This document shows, one piece after another, positions 10,613 to 21,076 of a DNA stretch of 64,000 bases. Within the stretch, counting starts at the first letter, position 1. Every line of letters begins with the position of its first letter. The position numbers were made by a program, and so were the translations under genes. The notes under the pieces are model-generated. The model searched no databases. It was given only the letters and a program-made list of their open reading frames with translations, and was not told the DNA's origin. The DNA lies in contig JAPTYO010000005.1 in NCBI GenBank assembly GCA_036873135.1, positions 13,494,166-13,558,165 on the forward strand, read 5' to 3'. This DNA comes from Clarkia xantiana subsp. parviflora. Its lineage: Eukaryota > Streptophyta > Magnoliopsida > Myrtales > Onagraceae.

Positions 10613-11637
10613 TGATGGATATACGCCCAATTTGAACCCGTTGACTTATGAACCGTTGTATTTTTATCGTCCCATTAACGATCGTAAATCGAAACTTCAA
10701 TCCGAACACTTCGCGAACACATCAACGGCTCGGACGAGGCCGGAGCGCTCGTCCGGCCGAGGCAAACTCACCTAGGTGAGGTTGGGTGGCCACACCCGAC
10801 CTCCCCTAGGAGAGATCGGGTCAGCCAACCTGATCTCTCCTAGGGGAGATCGGGTGGACCAACCCGATCTCTCCTAGGAGAGATCGGGTCGGCCAACCCG
10901 ATCTCTCCTAGGAGGGATGGGGTTGGCCAACCCCATCCTCCCTAGGAGGGGTTGGGTGCCCTCACCCAACCCCTACCCTTGGGAGTCGGATTTCCCTTCC
11001 CCCCAAGGGCTCCGGCACCATTTTTGGACTCCCATACTCGGTTTACTCCGCCTACCTTCTCCGTATCCTAAGGTCTTAATTACGTGTTTAAAGGTTAATT
11101 AACTGTGTTTAAAGGTTAACGATGTCATTAAGCCACCTTAATGACACCGTTGCCTATAAATACCCCACCTCCACTATTCATTTGGACATCTTGGCAAGTT
11201 GCACAATTTTGCTCTGACATATCTCTAGCTTTATCTCTCTAAAACCGTACTGACTTAGGCATCGGAGAGGGTTCATCAGGCACCACCCCCCCCCCCCTCT
11301 GTGCCTGGTATTGCCCCTCTTGCAGGGTGGCAAGGAGAAGAGAACCAAGGAAGCAGAAGAGCATAGAGCAGTAGGACAAGCCCTAGGGGTAAGAAGTACA
11401 AGCCTCAGGAGGTCAGAAGGAGAGAAGGAAAGGAGGTCAGAAGGAGAGAAGAGAAGGACATATATCAGAACGACTACCCCAAGGGAGTATAAGGGCATGG
11501 ATCAGAACGACTACCCCAAGAGAGTATAAGGGCATGGATCAGAACGACTAATCCTAGGAACACTGAACCCGACATTTCATTAGTGGGAGATAAATTCTAG
11601 ATTGACGACCCGTTGACCTAGACTTTATAACCTAACA
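10613..11637 (+). repeat. 3' LTR of Tat element 1
   Basis: It repeats the 5' LTR from TGATGGATATACGCC to CCTAACA with only scattered substitutions and a longer C run near 11286. It is followed by the target duplicate atata at 11638-11642. Confidence 0.92.
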
Positions 11638-11707
11638 ATATATAAATGGCCGGTATATATAAATATATATCATGTGTCATATCCTCAATTTATTACCGGA
11701 TGGTACA

Positions 11708-11985
11708 TGTTTATTTTACTTTATGAAAAAAGTCATTATTTTAGCACACATTGTAACATAAACATCAATTACCATATAGAAGTTACGTGGTAAACCTAAA
11801 AATATAACTAAAAAATAATGTTTACTAATACGAATCAGAAGAACAAAGAGGGGGTTGTTTCCAATAAAACAAGCAAGTTGATGAATGCAATTACAATGAA
11901 GAAAAGAATGAAAGTGAGGATCCAATGCAAGTTTCGTTTGAACAAAAAGGCCTCCCTAGAAGGAAGTGAAGAAGTGACTGATATT
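11708..11985 (-). pseudogene. relic of an extensin 3' UTR terminal exon
   Basis: Read leftward from 11985, the sequence matches the terminal 3' UTR exon of the extensin gene (about 30770 down to 30575): the same order of ATCAGTCACTTCTT, CTTGCATTGGATCCTCA, TTCATTCTTTTC and a final CGTATTA block, with small indels. The match begins almost exactly where the gene's 3' UTR splice acceptor lies. A copia LTR was inserted at 11986, and no extensin coding repeat remains beside it. I infer a duplicated extensin gene or a duplicated gene end. Confidence 0.7.
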
Positions 11986-12521
11986 TGTTAGGATCGATTC
12001 TCTCAACACTCACAAACGGATTAAAAGAAAGCAATAAAGAACACAAGATTTAACGTGGTTCGCTCAACGCGACCTACGTCCACGGGCAAAGGAGGAGCAC
12101 CACTTCACTAGCACAATCAACACCGGAGGGTTACAAGACGAGACCACATAGAGTACTCACTCTCACAATACATGTAGAGACCTATTACACAACGCTCTAA
12201 AACACTCGTCTAACCTCGCACCAGAACTCACGCTGCTCCACGCTATATGCTCTCTGTTGATTAACCTAGACTTCCTCACTTCTGTCACGGCTGCTTGGCT
12301 TTTGTCCTATATATATAGTAGACAACAAGTCCACCACCATATATATATATAACCTAGCCCAGGTTTCCTATCTATATTATATATATACGGTACAAAACCC
12401 AACCGGCCCTATGGCTTAATATATATATATATAATATCACCTAATCAACTAGTGGCCTAAAATAGCTAATGGGCTAAATTACTTAATGGACTTAACCGAC
12501 TAATTCGAGACAAACCCAACA
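11986..12521 (-). repeat. copia 3' LTR (copia B)
   Basis: TGTTAGGATCGATTC to CCCAACA, ending in TG...CA and adjoined by a polypurine tract on the minus strand (CAAAGGTGGAGAT at 12522-12534). It contains several AT-rich TATATATA runs. The matching 5' LTR is not found to the right, so the element is truncated. Confidence 0.8.
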
Positions 12522-13948
12522 ATCTCCACCTTTGTCTTGAATTCTCCAAAGCTCCACCTTAACTTGTAATCTTCATAGCTCCACCTTGACACGTGTGCTC
12601 CATGGTCCTCTACCTCCTTTGCCAAGGCTCCCGACGGGCCTAACCCGATCTCCGCGAGATCCTAACCGAGCCCAAACGTTGCTCGGTCTCAGCTTTCGCT
12701 ACACTGAGGCAACATGCCTCCAAGTCTTCAAACTTGAACAGTCTCATGTCCCTGTCCCGTACTAACCGATCTGGAGTAGAAACAACATGTTCTTTCTGAC
12801 CAGAAGAACAACCAAACTCCAACTCCACCTTCTTCAAGACACTCTGTCTTCCCATATCATCATCTGTCAACAACAGGTAGTTTAACGAAGGTGAATACCT
12901 GTCTGTTGGCCTGGTAGTCCTGGATGATCTCCTCAACACCTGCCCAGGTGTTACTGGATCTACCTCTGACTTGATCTCTGGCTCTCTTGGGGTCTTCGCG
13001 AAACTGTCTCGTTTCTTCTTCCCCATAACACAGCTTTCACAGAGTCCCTTGTCAACACACTTCAGGCCCTCTAAAGCTCCCTTCTTCACCAGCGTCTTCA
13101 TTCCTTTAACACTCATATGTCTGGATGCATTCTTCTGAATAGCAGCACCGTTTACACACCCTTCAGTGGTGTACAAGGTTCCAGATTTAAGGCCCCGTGC
13201 TACAACCATAGCACCCTTCTTGATCTTCCACGAACCATTCCCAAACTCTGCTGCATAACCTGTGCGATCCAACTGACCAACCGAGATCAGATTTTTCTTG
13301 AGACTAGGAATGTACCTGACATCTTCCAATGTCCACTGATTTCCTGCTGGACTGTGAATGCAGACATTTCCCCTTCTTTCAATCTCCAACACCTTGTTGT
13401 CAGCAAGATACACCTTTCCAAACTTTCCTGACTTGAAATTTCGGAACAACTTTTTGCTCTGAGACGAAAGAAACAACGCTCCAGAATCCACAATCCAGGA
13501 TTCAAGTGAGCTATCCACACTGAGGGTTAACACGTTCCCAATGTCTTCTGCTGAGTTCACAGAATCACTATCATTGCCAGGTTCATGATTCTTCTTATTT
13601 GAGTTCGGACAATCAGATCGATAGTGGCCTTCTTCACCAAAATTCCAACATGATCCCTGTGGTCTTCCTCTGTTTCTTGATTTTGAGCAACCATGCTGAT
13701 TAAAACCCTTTGATTTACTTCTCCCCCTTCTGTCAACACTGAACGCACTTCCTGATGACTCACCAATTTCTCTTTTGCGAATGCTTTCGCTAAGAACAAC
13801 GTCTCGAATTTCATCAAACTTCAGCTTCTCAGATCCACGGGAACTACTAACTGCGGAAACAATAGTATCCCACGACTCAGGTAGAGATGACAGTAAAATC
13901 AAAGCTTTAACCTCATCCTCAAAATTTATCTCAACAGAACTCAGTTGT
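12522..13948 (-). pseudogene. copia B gag-protease with internal pol deletion
   Basis: A 420-residue frame reads leftward from 13902, with homology extending to about 13948. It holds the end of the copia Gag domain (LILLSSLPESWDT), a zinc knuckle in which the second Cys is Phe (CWNFGEEGHYRSDC), a protease motif (WIVDSGA) and a pre-integrase block (CESCVMGKKKR). After FAKTPREP it jumps to a segment normally found after integrase (RRSSRTTRPTDRYSP), so most of integrase, RT and RNase H are deleted in frame. The Gag N-terminus is also missing. Confidence 0.85.
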
Positions 13949-14035
13949 GTATGCGTGAGTATATTTCGTCAAATTACTATCCATGAATTTGGGTATATCC
14001 TTTCGCAATTAGTCGGGATTTGTATTGCCTAACCT
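13949..14035 (-). pseudogene. copia reverse transcriptase fragment
   Basis: On the minus strand this reads YKSRLIAKGYTQIHG, two stops, then FDEIYSRIH, the start of a copia RT domain. It lies upstream of gag in minus orientation, which is the wrong order, so it comes from a second element or a rearrangement. Confidence 0.75.
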
Positions 14036-14400
14036 GTTCCATCAATGGTGAGCCTTCTTTCAGGACTCACCTTATCCTTGTGCTCCTGTGGTTAGCAGTT
14101 AAATCAACTATAGACTTTAATGGCTTTCATTTAGGCGATCTCTCTCTTTTATTGTTTTCCTCCATTTCTCCACTTGAAGTCTTTCCAATGCTCACTAACA
14201 GTCATTAGAGTGAGATTATTACCCTACTCGATGGGTTCGATGCCTTTAACTTTCGTCTAGGCTTGTTAATCCCATCTTGAGTCTGAACGTTTCTCCCACT
14301 CGGAATAATGCCTCTTATCGTAGCATCACTTCCATTGGGAACAAGAGCAGTGCTTAAACCTTGACCTACAACTTTCCTTGGACGACCTCTTGGTCTCGTG
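14036..14400 (-). other. unassigned 365-bp segment
   Basis: A minus-strand frame reading RPRGRPRKVVGQGL near 14390 stays open for about 60 codons. The basic RPRGRP motif recurs in many DNA-binding and retroelement proteins, so I cannot assign it. The rest shows nothing recognisable. Confidence 0.3.
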
Positions 14401-15192
14401 GTTTTATATACGCGCCTGTCTTTAGGGCCTGTCTATCGAACGTGGAAAGTTCGGAAAACTTGGGACGCACATCCGTCAACAGGGGGGAGTCCAAGGACCA
14501 AGAAACACCCTGATCCTCAACGAAGAAGTAGTATTTCTTCCAATGGCCACTACCATTTTCAAAGGAAGGACGAACCGACGTTTGTTATTCCACTTAGCAT
14601 CACCCGATCCCGAGAACCCCTTATGAGACAACAAGGGGTACCGGATCACTAAAGAATAGAACCCTGACTCACCACCGTGCTGGATACAATAGAAGCATCG
14701 GGAGAGACGAAGGGAATAATCCCAGTGTTGGCGGTGGCACAACACTCTAAATCCGACCCAAGCACGGGAAGTGAAGCCCCGTCTTAATCTGATGAATATA
14801 CACCACCGCCATCCCATCCGAAGGTGGGGTAACGGAGCTACCAGTATAGCGATGAGGCATGGCAAAGGGGTAAAACGACTTCCCCGAACCAAACAATCCT
14901 GCCGTCTTAGCATGGGAGAGAAACCCTTTCCTACTCATTAAGTTCTCACTGTAGACCTCAAATAAGAACACGGGGTCACGAAGAAAAGCCAGCTCATCCT
15001 CAAGGATGGGCTGCAATTCGAACTCCGACTCCGAATCGGAATCAGACATATCCGGGACGTAGTCCGGGCTCAAGTCGGGATGCGGAAACCGCCTTCCCAT
15101 AAAAAAACATCTTGGGCGGATAACGGATTATGGGAGCATTAAAAGCAAGGCCACCACCGGGAGCCTTAGGAGAAGAAGGCTTACTCATTTCG
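14401..15192 (-). pseudogene. antisense ORF of an outer Tat element, gypsy-type putative transposon domain
   Basis: Read leftward from an ATG at about 15189, the product begins MSKPSSPKAPGGG, passes an acidic stretch (DMSDSDSESEFEL) and then resembles the plant domain called putative gypsy-type transposon (PF04195): VYIHQIKTGLHFP, WVGFRVLCHRQHW and a late KWNNKRRFV block. At least two frame changes are needed, one at a homopolymer near 15105. It is antisense to the Tat element whose PPT and LTR are at 16611-17309. Function is unknown; the family occurs mainly inside Tat elements. Confidence 0.6.
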
Positions 15193-16610
15193 AATAGGAA
15201 GTGAAACGACACTCCTTAGCCCGGGGAAAGCTCCAAAGCACGCCTGGCAATAGAAAGAAAAAACGAAGGACCCTCAGAAGTTACCAACCCCACCTCAAGG
15301 TACCATACAAATCAATCTATACCGACCTACCCAAGGGTACGTCCCAAAGTGCAAAAAGATCAAATGCTTACTTCGGGGGAAGAAGACACGTGCATGGACG
15401 ATTCTACTTGTCAAAGGGGGGACTATGATGAACAAAGCATGGAAAAAACCGCTAAGAGGGGGGAGACAAATAAAATCACCTCAACACTACCTAAGGTAAT
15501 GAAGGGTGGAACTAAACATCCTCCATGAGGGCATGTATCAACTATACAGGCAAGGGATGACCTAGGCAAAGCACTAAGGCACCCAAACAACAAGCACCTA
15601 CCAAGTTCCTAAGGGGGTAACATCTATATCAAACACTCACCTCAAAGATGCTCCAAGCTCAACAACAAAGACAATCCTCCACTTCAAACCAACAATGCAC
15701 AATGAAGCAACTCAAGTATCTAGGGCAAGGCCCTAACAATTATAGAAATCAAGGGAGAACACACAAACAAGGGGGCAAAAGGGTCAAACCTTGAAGAAAT
15801 CAGGCCAAAATTCACCGAACCGGGCCGAAACTCGGACCAGACCGAGTCAACTCGGTCTAACCCGCCTGGCGAAGGAGGTCCTGTTACAACCGCCTGATGC
15901 CTAGAGAAAAAGCCCACCATGGCGGAGCCCTGTCACAACCGCCCGACGCCGCTGCCGGTCCTGTCGCTGTGAACCACGCCACCCAGTCACGCCGGGTCGT
16001 CCGCCACTGTCGTGCCCGTCCGCCACGCTGGCCAGTTCCCTCGTGTCACCTCTTCCGGTTCAAGTCAAGCCCTCCAAACCAAATCCAACCCTAAATCAAA
16101 CCTAGGAGAGCACCATGTGAAATGTGGCGACTTGATTGGGTGTAAAAATTGGAAAATGAGGTGGAGGAGAAAACCTAGGTTGAAGAAGGGCGGAAATGCT
16201 CTAGAAACGATGAAGGAGGATGGGTGCTCTAGAAAAAATGAAGGTGGGAAATAATGAAGGGGAGTCCAGAAGCATGCCTTATAAAGGGATATGCTAGATA
16301 TTTTTCTACAAAAGCTCCAATAAAAAGGAAACACGAACAAAAGGACACAGTCCGAAGGCTAAGTAAAACGAGACCAAGGCTCATAATTCTTACCCTGATA
16401 TAACATCAACATATAACGTGAACTTGCTTAAAACTAATAAAAGCATTTTTCGTATGTGTATTAAGCTTCTCTAAGTAGGGGGCATGGAGAATCACGACAC
16501 TTCTCGGGCACTCGATAAAGGCCGGGATCTTCACAAAGGTACGCTTTACTACTTGCTTGGGCGATATTCCTCGAAAATAGAGTCAAGAAAAGGTTAAACC
16601 ATTCCTTGAC
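15193..16610 (+). other. 3' region of the outer Tat element
   Basis: No sense coding sequence is seen. A TATA-like motif on the minus strand near 16275-16285 (CTTTATAAGG) lies upstream of the antisense ORF and could drive it. The last 60 bp resemble the pre-PPT sequence of elements 1 and 2 (a repeated TTGACTCGGGGG context). Confidence 0.5.
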
Positions 16611-16621
16611 TCGGGGGAAAA
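16611..16621 (+). other. polypurine tract of the outer Tat element
   Basis: TCGGGGGAAAA immediately precedes the LTR start TGTTTGATATACGCC, showing plus orientation and that the following LTR is the 3' LTR. Confidence 0.75.
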
Positions 16622-17309
16622 TGTTTGATATACGCCAAAGCTATCATGAATTGGACCCGATAAATGGGTCATAACCGAATATAATTCGAAACTTGGAACA
16701 CGGATACCCGAGGCCCAACATGTAGGCCCAAAGAACACCCCGAGTGGCGAAATCCACTCGGGAAGGCCCCGAGTGGATAGACCACTATGAGGTAACCCAA
16801 GCAAGGGACCCTTTATCGGGTAGCCCGAGCAAGGCACTAGGGGTACCTGTCCGGGTACCCCCCCCCCCCTCCGTCCGGGCGAGTCCCCCTCGCCCAGACC
16901 CCTACCCCCAGACGATATTACACCCGTGGCTCGCCCTTGGAGGCCACATATCAACACTTAGTCATATTAAACCTATCTACGGTCGAACCGGTGTCAAATG
17001 CACCTTATTTACGGTCAATGCCAACTTATATTACGAAAATGCCACAACCGGACAAGGAAATCACTGGAACCGGGGCGGTCCAATAGGAACTCTATAAATA
17101 GAGACCTCCCCTCCTCATTTGAAGGTAATCTCTCACTCTCTCTCTAAGCTCACTACCACTCTCTAAACCTCAAACTTAGTTAACCTTCGGAGTGGGCTTA
17201 CCGGGAATCCCCCCCCCCCCACCCCCGGTGCCAATTTGCAGGTTACCAAGGAGAGGAAGTGAGGATCCGAGAAGAAAGAAGCCCACGAAGTAAAAGTCCC
17301 GGAAGAAGA
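16622..17309 (+). repeat. 3' LTR of the outer Tat element, part 1
   Basis: Starts TGTTTGATATACGCC, has short inverted repeats (for example ccgagtgg / ccactcgg) in U3, a TATA box TCTATAAATAG near 17090-17100, and a C-rich run at about 17211-17221. It is cut at 17309 by a copia element with target duplicate gaaga (17305-17309) and resumes at 29236. No 5' LTR of this family is in the window. Confidence 0.75.
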
Positions 17310-17562
17310 TGTTGGTGTTTGAATATGTGTTTATGAGAGTGGGAGAGGTGGAGAGGAATGAGAGACTTGTTGTTTGTCTACACAACTTGTTGATTTTCAT
17401 TCATCCCCATCATCTATTTATAGGTACAAGAAGATATCTCTAGACATACTTCCCAACTACTTAGCATTAATGCTACTTCTCAACTACCTAGTCTTAATGA
17501 CAATCTCCCAACTAACTTAGACTATCTAGAAACAAGTTTATTATTATTATTATCTTCTAACA
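17310..17562 (-). repeat. 3' LTR of copia C
   Basis: 253 bp, TGTTGGTGTTTGAATATG to CTTCTAACA. It matches 20309-20401 plus 29081-29235 closely, which identifies the split 5' LTR. Confidence 0.92.
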
Positions 17563-17574
17563 TCCCCCCTTAAA

Positions 17575-18194
17575 CTTGTTTCTTCTGTTTCGTCCGCACG
17601 ATGTTCATGACTTCTCCTTGTAGCTTGACTTGTCTTGTGCTTATCTTTGTCATAACTACTCGTGAATGGTTGGTGGCCTTTTCGAGTTTGTCTTTGTCGA
17701 TAGCTCATCCTCCACATATGTCCTCGCACTCTATGATTATTGTATTCTCTATGCGTCGTCGCCTTTTTCTTTCTCCACATTGTCTTTTTGACTTCACATC
17801 CTGCAGAGAGACATAGATTACCATACAATTCTCCACCATCATTCACATCAACGACCTGTGCGGAATTGTATACATCTCGGATCCGCCTTGTCCTCAGCAC
17901 AGGCGATTCACTCGAGTCGTCTTCTTCCTGTTGAGTATCAACGTGTGGGGGTGATAACGGTTCTTGAACTTCAACACGTCGAGCTTCTTTTCTTCGCAGC
18001 TCTTCAACTTCAATAACCTGTTTTGGTTGGTCATTATTCTTCTCCCAGCTCCAGGCTTGTCCTTTGTCGAACTCGACATTTCTTGAGATCACAACCCTCT
18101 TTGTGACGGGATTGTATAACTTGTAGCCGCTTGAATTCTCGTCATATCCGAGCATGATGCACTTCTGGCTTCCTTGCAATTTTGCATATGCCAC
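17575..18194 (-). pseudogene. copia C region after integrase, with RT deleted
   Basis: Reads leftward: VAYAKLQGSQKCIMLGY-type sequence, then YNPVTKRVVISRNVEFD, the usual link between integrase and RT, then an acidic spacer (QQEEDDSSESPVLRTRRIRD). Where RT should begin the frame passes into unrelated sequence and runs into the PPT. The boundary near 17840 marks the deletion. Confidence 0.8.
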
Positions 18195-19065
18195 GCATCT
18201 GAAGACTCGAAGATGCTCGGAACTTGGCTTGCGCTTGCTCCATGCTTCCTCCGGTGTTATGTCTCCAATCCTCTTCGTAGGGAACCTGTTGAGTAAGTAA
18301 ATGGAACATGGAACTGCGTCTCCCCAAAGTTCTTTTCGGAACTCCTCTCTCCTTGAGCATGCATCGAACCAAATTCAAGATGGTCCTGTTCTTTCTCTCG
18401 GAGACACCGTTTTGTTTAGGCGTTTGAGGTATGGTGAGTTGATGCACGATCCCATTCTCTTTGCAAAACTTGTCAAACTCGCGCGATGTGTACTCACCTC
18501 CTCTGTCGGTTCGCAAGCACTTCAAATGACGACCGCTTTGCTTCTCGACCATGTTTTCAAACTCCTTGAACTTCGTCAGGACTTCGCTCTTCTGCTTCAT
18601 CATATAAATCCAAGTCTTGCCACTATAATCATGGGTAAAGGTTAAGAAGTACCTATGTCCGCCAATTGACATGGGCTTGATCGGTCCGCACACATCGGAA
18701 TGGACTAAGTCAAGACGACCAGCAGCTCTCTTCGATGGATACTTCTTGAATGGTCTTCTTTCTTGCTTTCCGATGACACAGGTTTCGCACACGCCGTTGG
18801 GATGATTGATCTTGGGCAAGCCTTGTACCATGTTTTTCTTTTCCATCAACTCCAACGCCTTGAAATTAAGATGGCCATACCGGAGATGCCAAAGAGTCAA
18901 TTTGTCCATGGTTGTCGCCTTCAAACAATTCTGCTCATTGTTCCTCAACTCCAACAGGAACATTCGATTCTTCGTCATGGCAAGATTCATGATAACATTG
19001 TTGTTATTATCATGGATGGTAAGTGTATTCTCCTTGATCCAGACTCTATATCCCTTCTCGAGCAA
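18142..19065 (-). pseudogene. copia C integrase
   Basis: This 307-residue frame carries the pre-integrase zinc region (LWHLRYGHLN ... CETCVIGKQ) and the integrase core with its D,D,E residues: LVHSDVCGP, LRTDRGGEY and NGVSERKNRT. A frameshift near 18330 ends the core early; the correct frame continues in the neighbouring ORF at 17575-18194. Integrase would insert the cDNA into the genome; here it is broken. Confidence 0.88.
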
Positions 19066-19077
19066 TTTTCCGACACT

Positions 19078-20076
19078 TTAAATATTTTTCTTCATGTCGG
19101 GAACAAAATAGACATTGGAGATGCACAATTGTCGTCCATTTTTTAGTTCAAAGAGAACTTTACCTTTCCCTTTAATTTGGTGTTGGGAAAGATCGCCAAT
19201 GGTGATGTGCCCACCGTGTCTTTCATCGTGCTCCGCAAAAAACTCCTTTATTCCGCACAAATGGTTGGAAGCTCCCGTGTCGATGAACCATGTGTTGGAC
19301 GTCTCTTCCGCTTGATTGTATGCCATCAAAAGAACTCCATCGTCGTCAATCTTCTCCGCGAAGTTCGCATTTTCTCCCTCAATATTGGTGTTATACCAAA
19401 ACTCCGCTGCGTAATGGCCATATTTCTTGCACACATAGCATTGAACTCCTAATTTGTTATTTCTCCATCCACCATGACCACGACCGCGACCTCTTCCTCG
19501 ATCTCCTTCTTGGATCGACTCTCCATCTTCGTCGGATTCGTTGGTGGTTGTTGTTCGAACACCTCTTCCTCTCCGTGTTGTGAATCTTCCTCTTTGGAAG
19601 CCGCCTCGTGATCTGCCATTCTTCAACGTCACCTTCGCTTGTAAAGCTTTCTCCAAGGATTGACCTTCTCCTCTCTTCATAAGTCGTTGTTCATGGGCTT
19701 GTAGAGAACCCATGAGTTGCTCAACGGACATTTCATCCAGGTCCCTGGATTCTTCAATAGCTACGGCCACAAGGACGAACTTGGGATCGAGGGATCTCAA
19801 TATCTTCTCTATGACACAAACGTCTTCTAAATTTTCTCCATTTCTCCGTATTTGATGCGCGATTAAAATGACCAGCGTGAAGTAGTCGGAGATAGATTCC
19901 GAGCTTTCTTGATGGAGCGATTCAAATTGAGCACGAAGAGTTTGTAGGCGGATTTTATTTACCTTTTCGACCCCGCCGAACTCTTTTTGAAGTATGCCCC
20001 AAGCTTCATATGATGTATTGGCCGGAGCAACTAATTTGAACGTGGCTTCATCAAGACCTTGATATATTGTGAACAA
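19078..20076 (-). pseudogene. copia C gag and protease
   Basis: This 332-residue frame holds a copia Gag domain (EAWGILQKEFGG, LRAQFESLHQ, IEKILRSLDPKF), an Arg-Gly-rich stretch, a zinc knuckle with its last Cys lost (CYVCKKYGHYAAEFW) and the protease motif WFIDTGASNHLCG. It stops at 19078, just before the pre-integrase region in the next frame. Confidence 0.88.
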
Positions 20077-20121
20077 GGCCTTCTTTCTCCTTCTTTCGTT
20101 GCTCCTTCAATTCTCCTTCTC

Positions 20122-20293
20122 TTATTTTTTCATCTCCGTCGTCACTTCGGGCTCCTCGAACTCGGTCTCCATGAGCTCCCACACGTCAAGAGATCCTAAT
20201 AGTTCCTTCATTTGGATACACCATCTATCGTAGTTATCCTTCGTTAATCTCGGCACTTGCATGCTTGTCGTTGTCATCGCGATCTTTGAACCT
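20122..20293 (-). pseudogene. copia C gag N-terminus
   Basis: A 61-residue frame (from about 20307, overlapping the PBS) contains VPRLTKDNYDRWCIQMKELL, the typical start of copia Gag. A frame change near 20100 separates it from the main gag frame. The likely original ATG is one of two near 20250-20280. Confidence 0.75.
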
Positions 20294-20306
20294 TGCTCTG
20301 ATACCA
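20294..20306 (-). other. PBS of copia C
   Basis: Minus-strand TGGTATCAGAGCA, complementary to initiator tRNA-Met, two bases inside the 5' LTR that starts at 20309. Confidence 0.85.
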
Positions 20307-20406
20307 CTTGTTGGTGTTTGAATATGTGTTTATGAGAGTGGGAGAGGTGAAGAGGAATGGGAGACTTGTTGTTTGTCTACTCAACTTGTTGATTTCCATT
20401 CATCCT

Positions 20407-21060
20407 TGTTAAGTCTGCTTCCACTTGGGTAACTTCGGGCTTCTCTCCCACGAACGGGCTCTGGATGTGTGCACAGGAACGGGTATCTGTCTGTATGCCG
20501 CAAACCTTGGGACACGATCCTCGAACCGATCTTCAACTTCCCGACTTTGATCTCTCGAACTACGGGTCCTGCACAAGGGGCAGTAACCAGTGTGGAAGAG
20601 GGGAGAATGCTGGTTGGGCCCTCTCCGACGCTCAAGTCAAAATCTTTTAGAGAGAGAAATCTTTTTTAGAGAGAAGTCAGAGCACGAAATGCCAAAAAAT
20701 GAGGGAGTTCTCTAAAATGGGAGACGTAGGTCCCTATTTATAGGGAACCAAGGGATCATGCCCAGTTTTGAACGGTTTGATGTCGGTATGAAGGAAAACG
20801 TATACCGTCATCAAGGTGGACTATGCGTGCACAGACTTTTCGTATTTGGCAAAATAACCAGGATAAGCACGCAGAGAACGTCGGTAATCCGGACCTACCT
20901 AGATTGTTTAGCAATCCGGAAGTCCCCCGGTCCGGGTAGTGCGCGTATTCTGGACCGTTTTCGGACTTGGGTGTCTGCGGAAGAGTTCTTTTACGGGTTT
21001 TGGAGTATTTTGCGAGGCCCGAAATGTAAATACGAACCCGAATTGGACAGATATCTAACA
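20407..21060 (-). repeat. 3' LTR of Tat element 3
   Basis: 654 bp. On the minus strand a TATA motif (CCTATAAATAGGG) is at about 20733-20745, 320 bp into the LTR. It pairs with 28421-29075. Confidence 0.92.
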
Positions 21061-21076
21061 CTTTCCCCCGAGTCAA
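21061..21076 (-). other. polypurine tract of Tat element 3
   Basis: Minus-strand GACTCGGGGGAAAG adjoins the LTR at 21060; the related copy has nearly the same sequence at 59755. Confidence 0.75.

Larger units (their letters stand above)
1661..11637 (+). mobile_element. Tat-type Ty3/gypsy element 1, complete ends, no RT or integrase
   Basis: The element has LTRs at 1661-2681 and 10613-11637, a PBS after the first and a PPT before the second, and is flanked by the 5-bp duplication atata (1656-1660 and 11638-11642). Tat assignment rests on the PBS type, the protease remnant that matches the intact pol at 36180, the long 3' region with tandem repeats, and the antisense gene-like region. The 8 kb interior has debris of gag and protease but no RT, RNase H or integrase. 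The LTR pair differs by roughly eight substitutions by eye, so insertion is recent and must have used proteins supplied in trans. Confidence 0.9.

Noticed and set aside
14036..14400. LINE ORF fragment from the RPRGRPRK motif
   Set aside because: The motif is too common and no endonuclease or RT motif is nearby.
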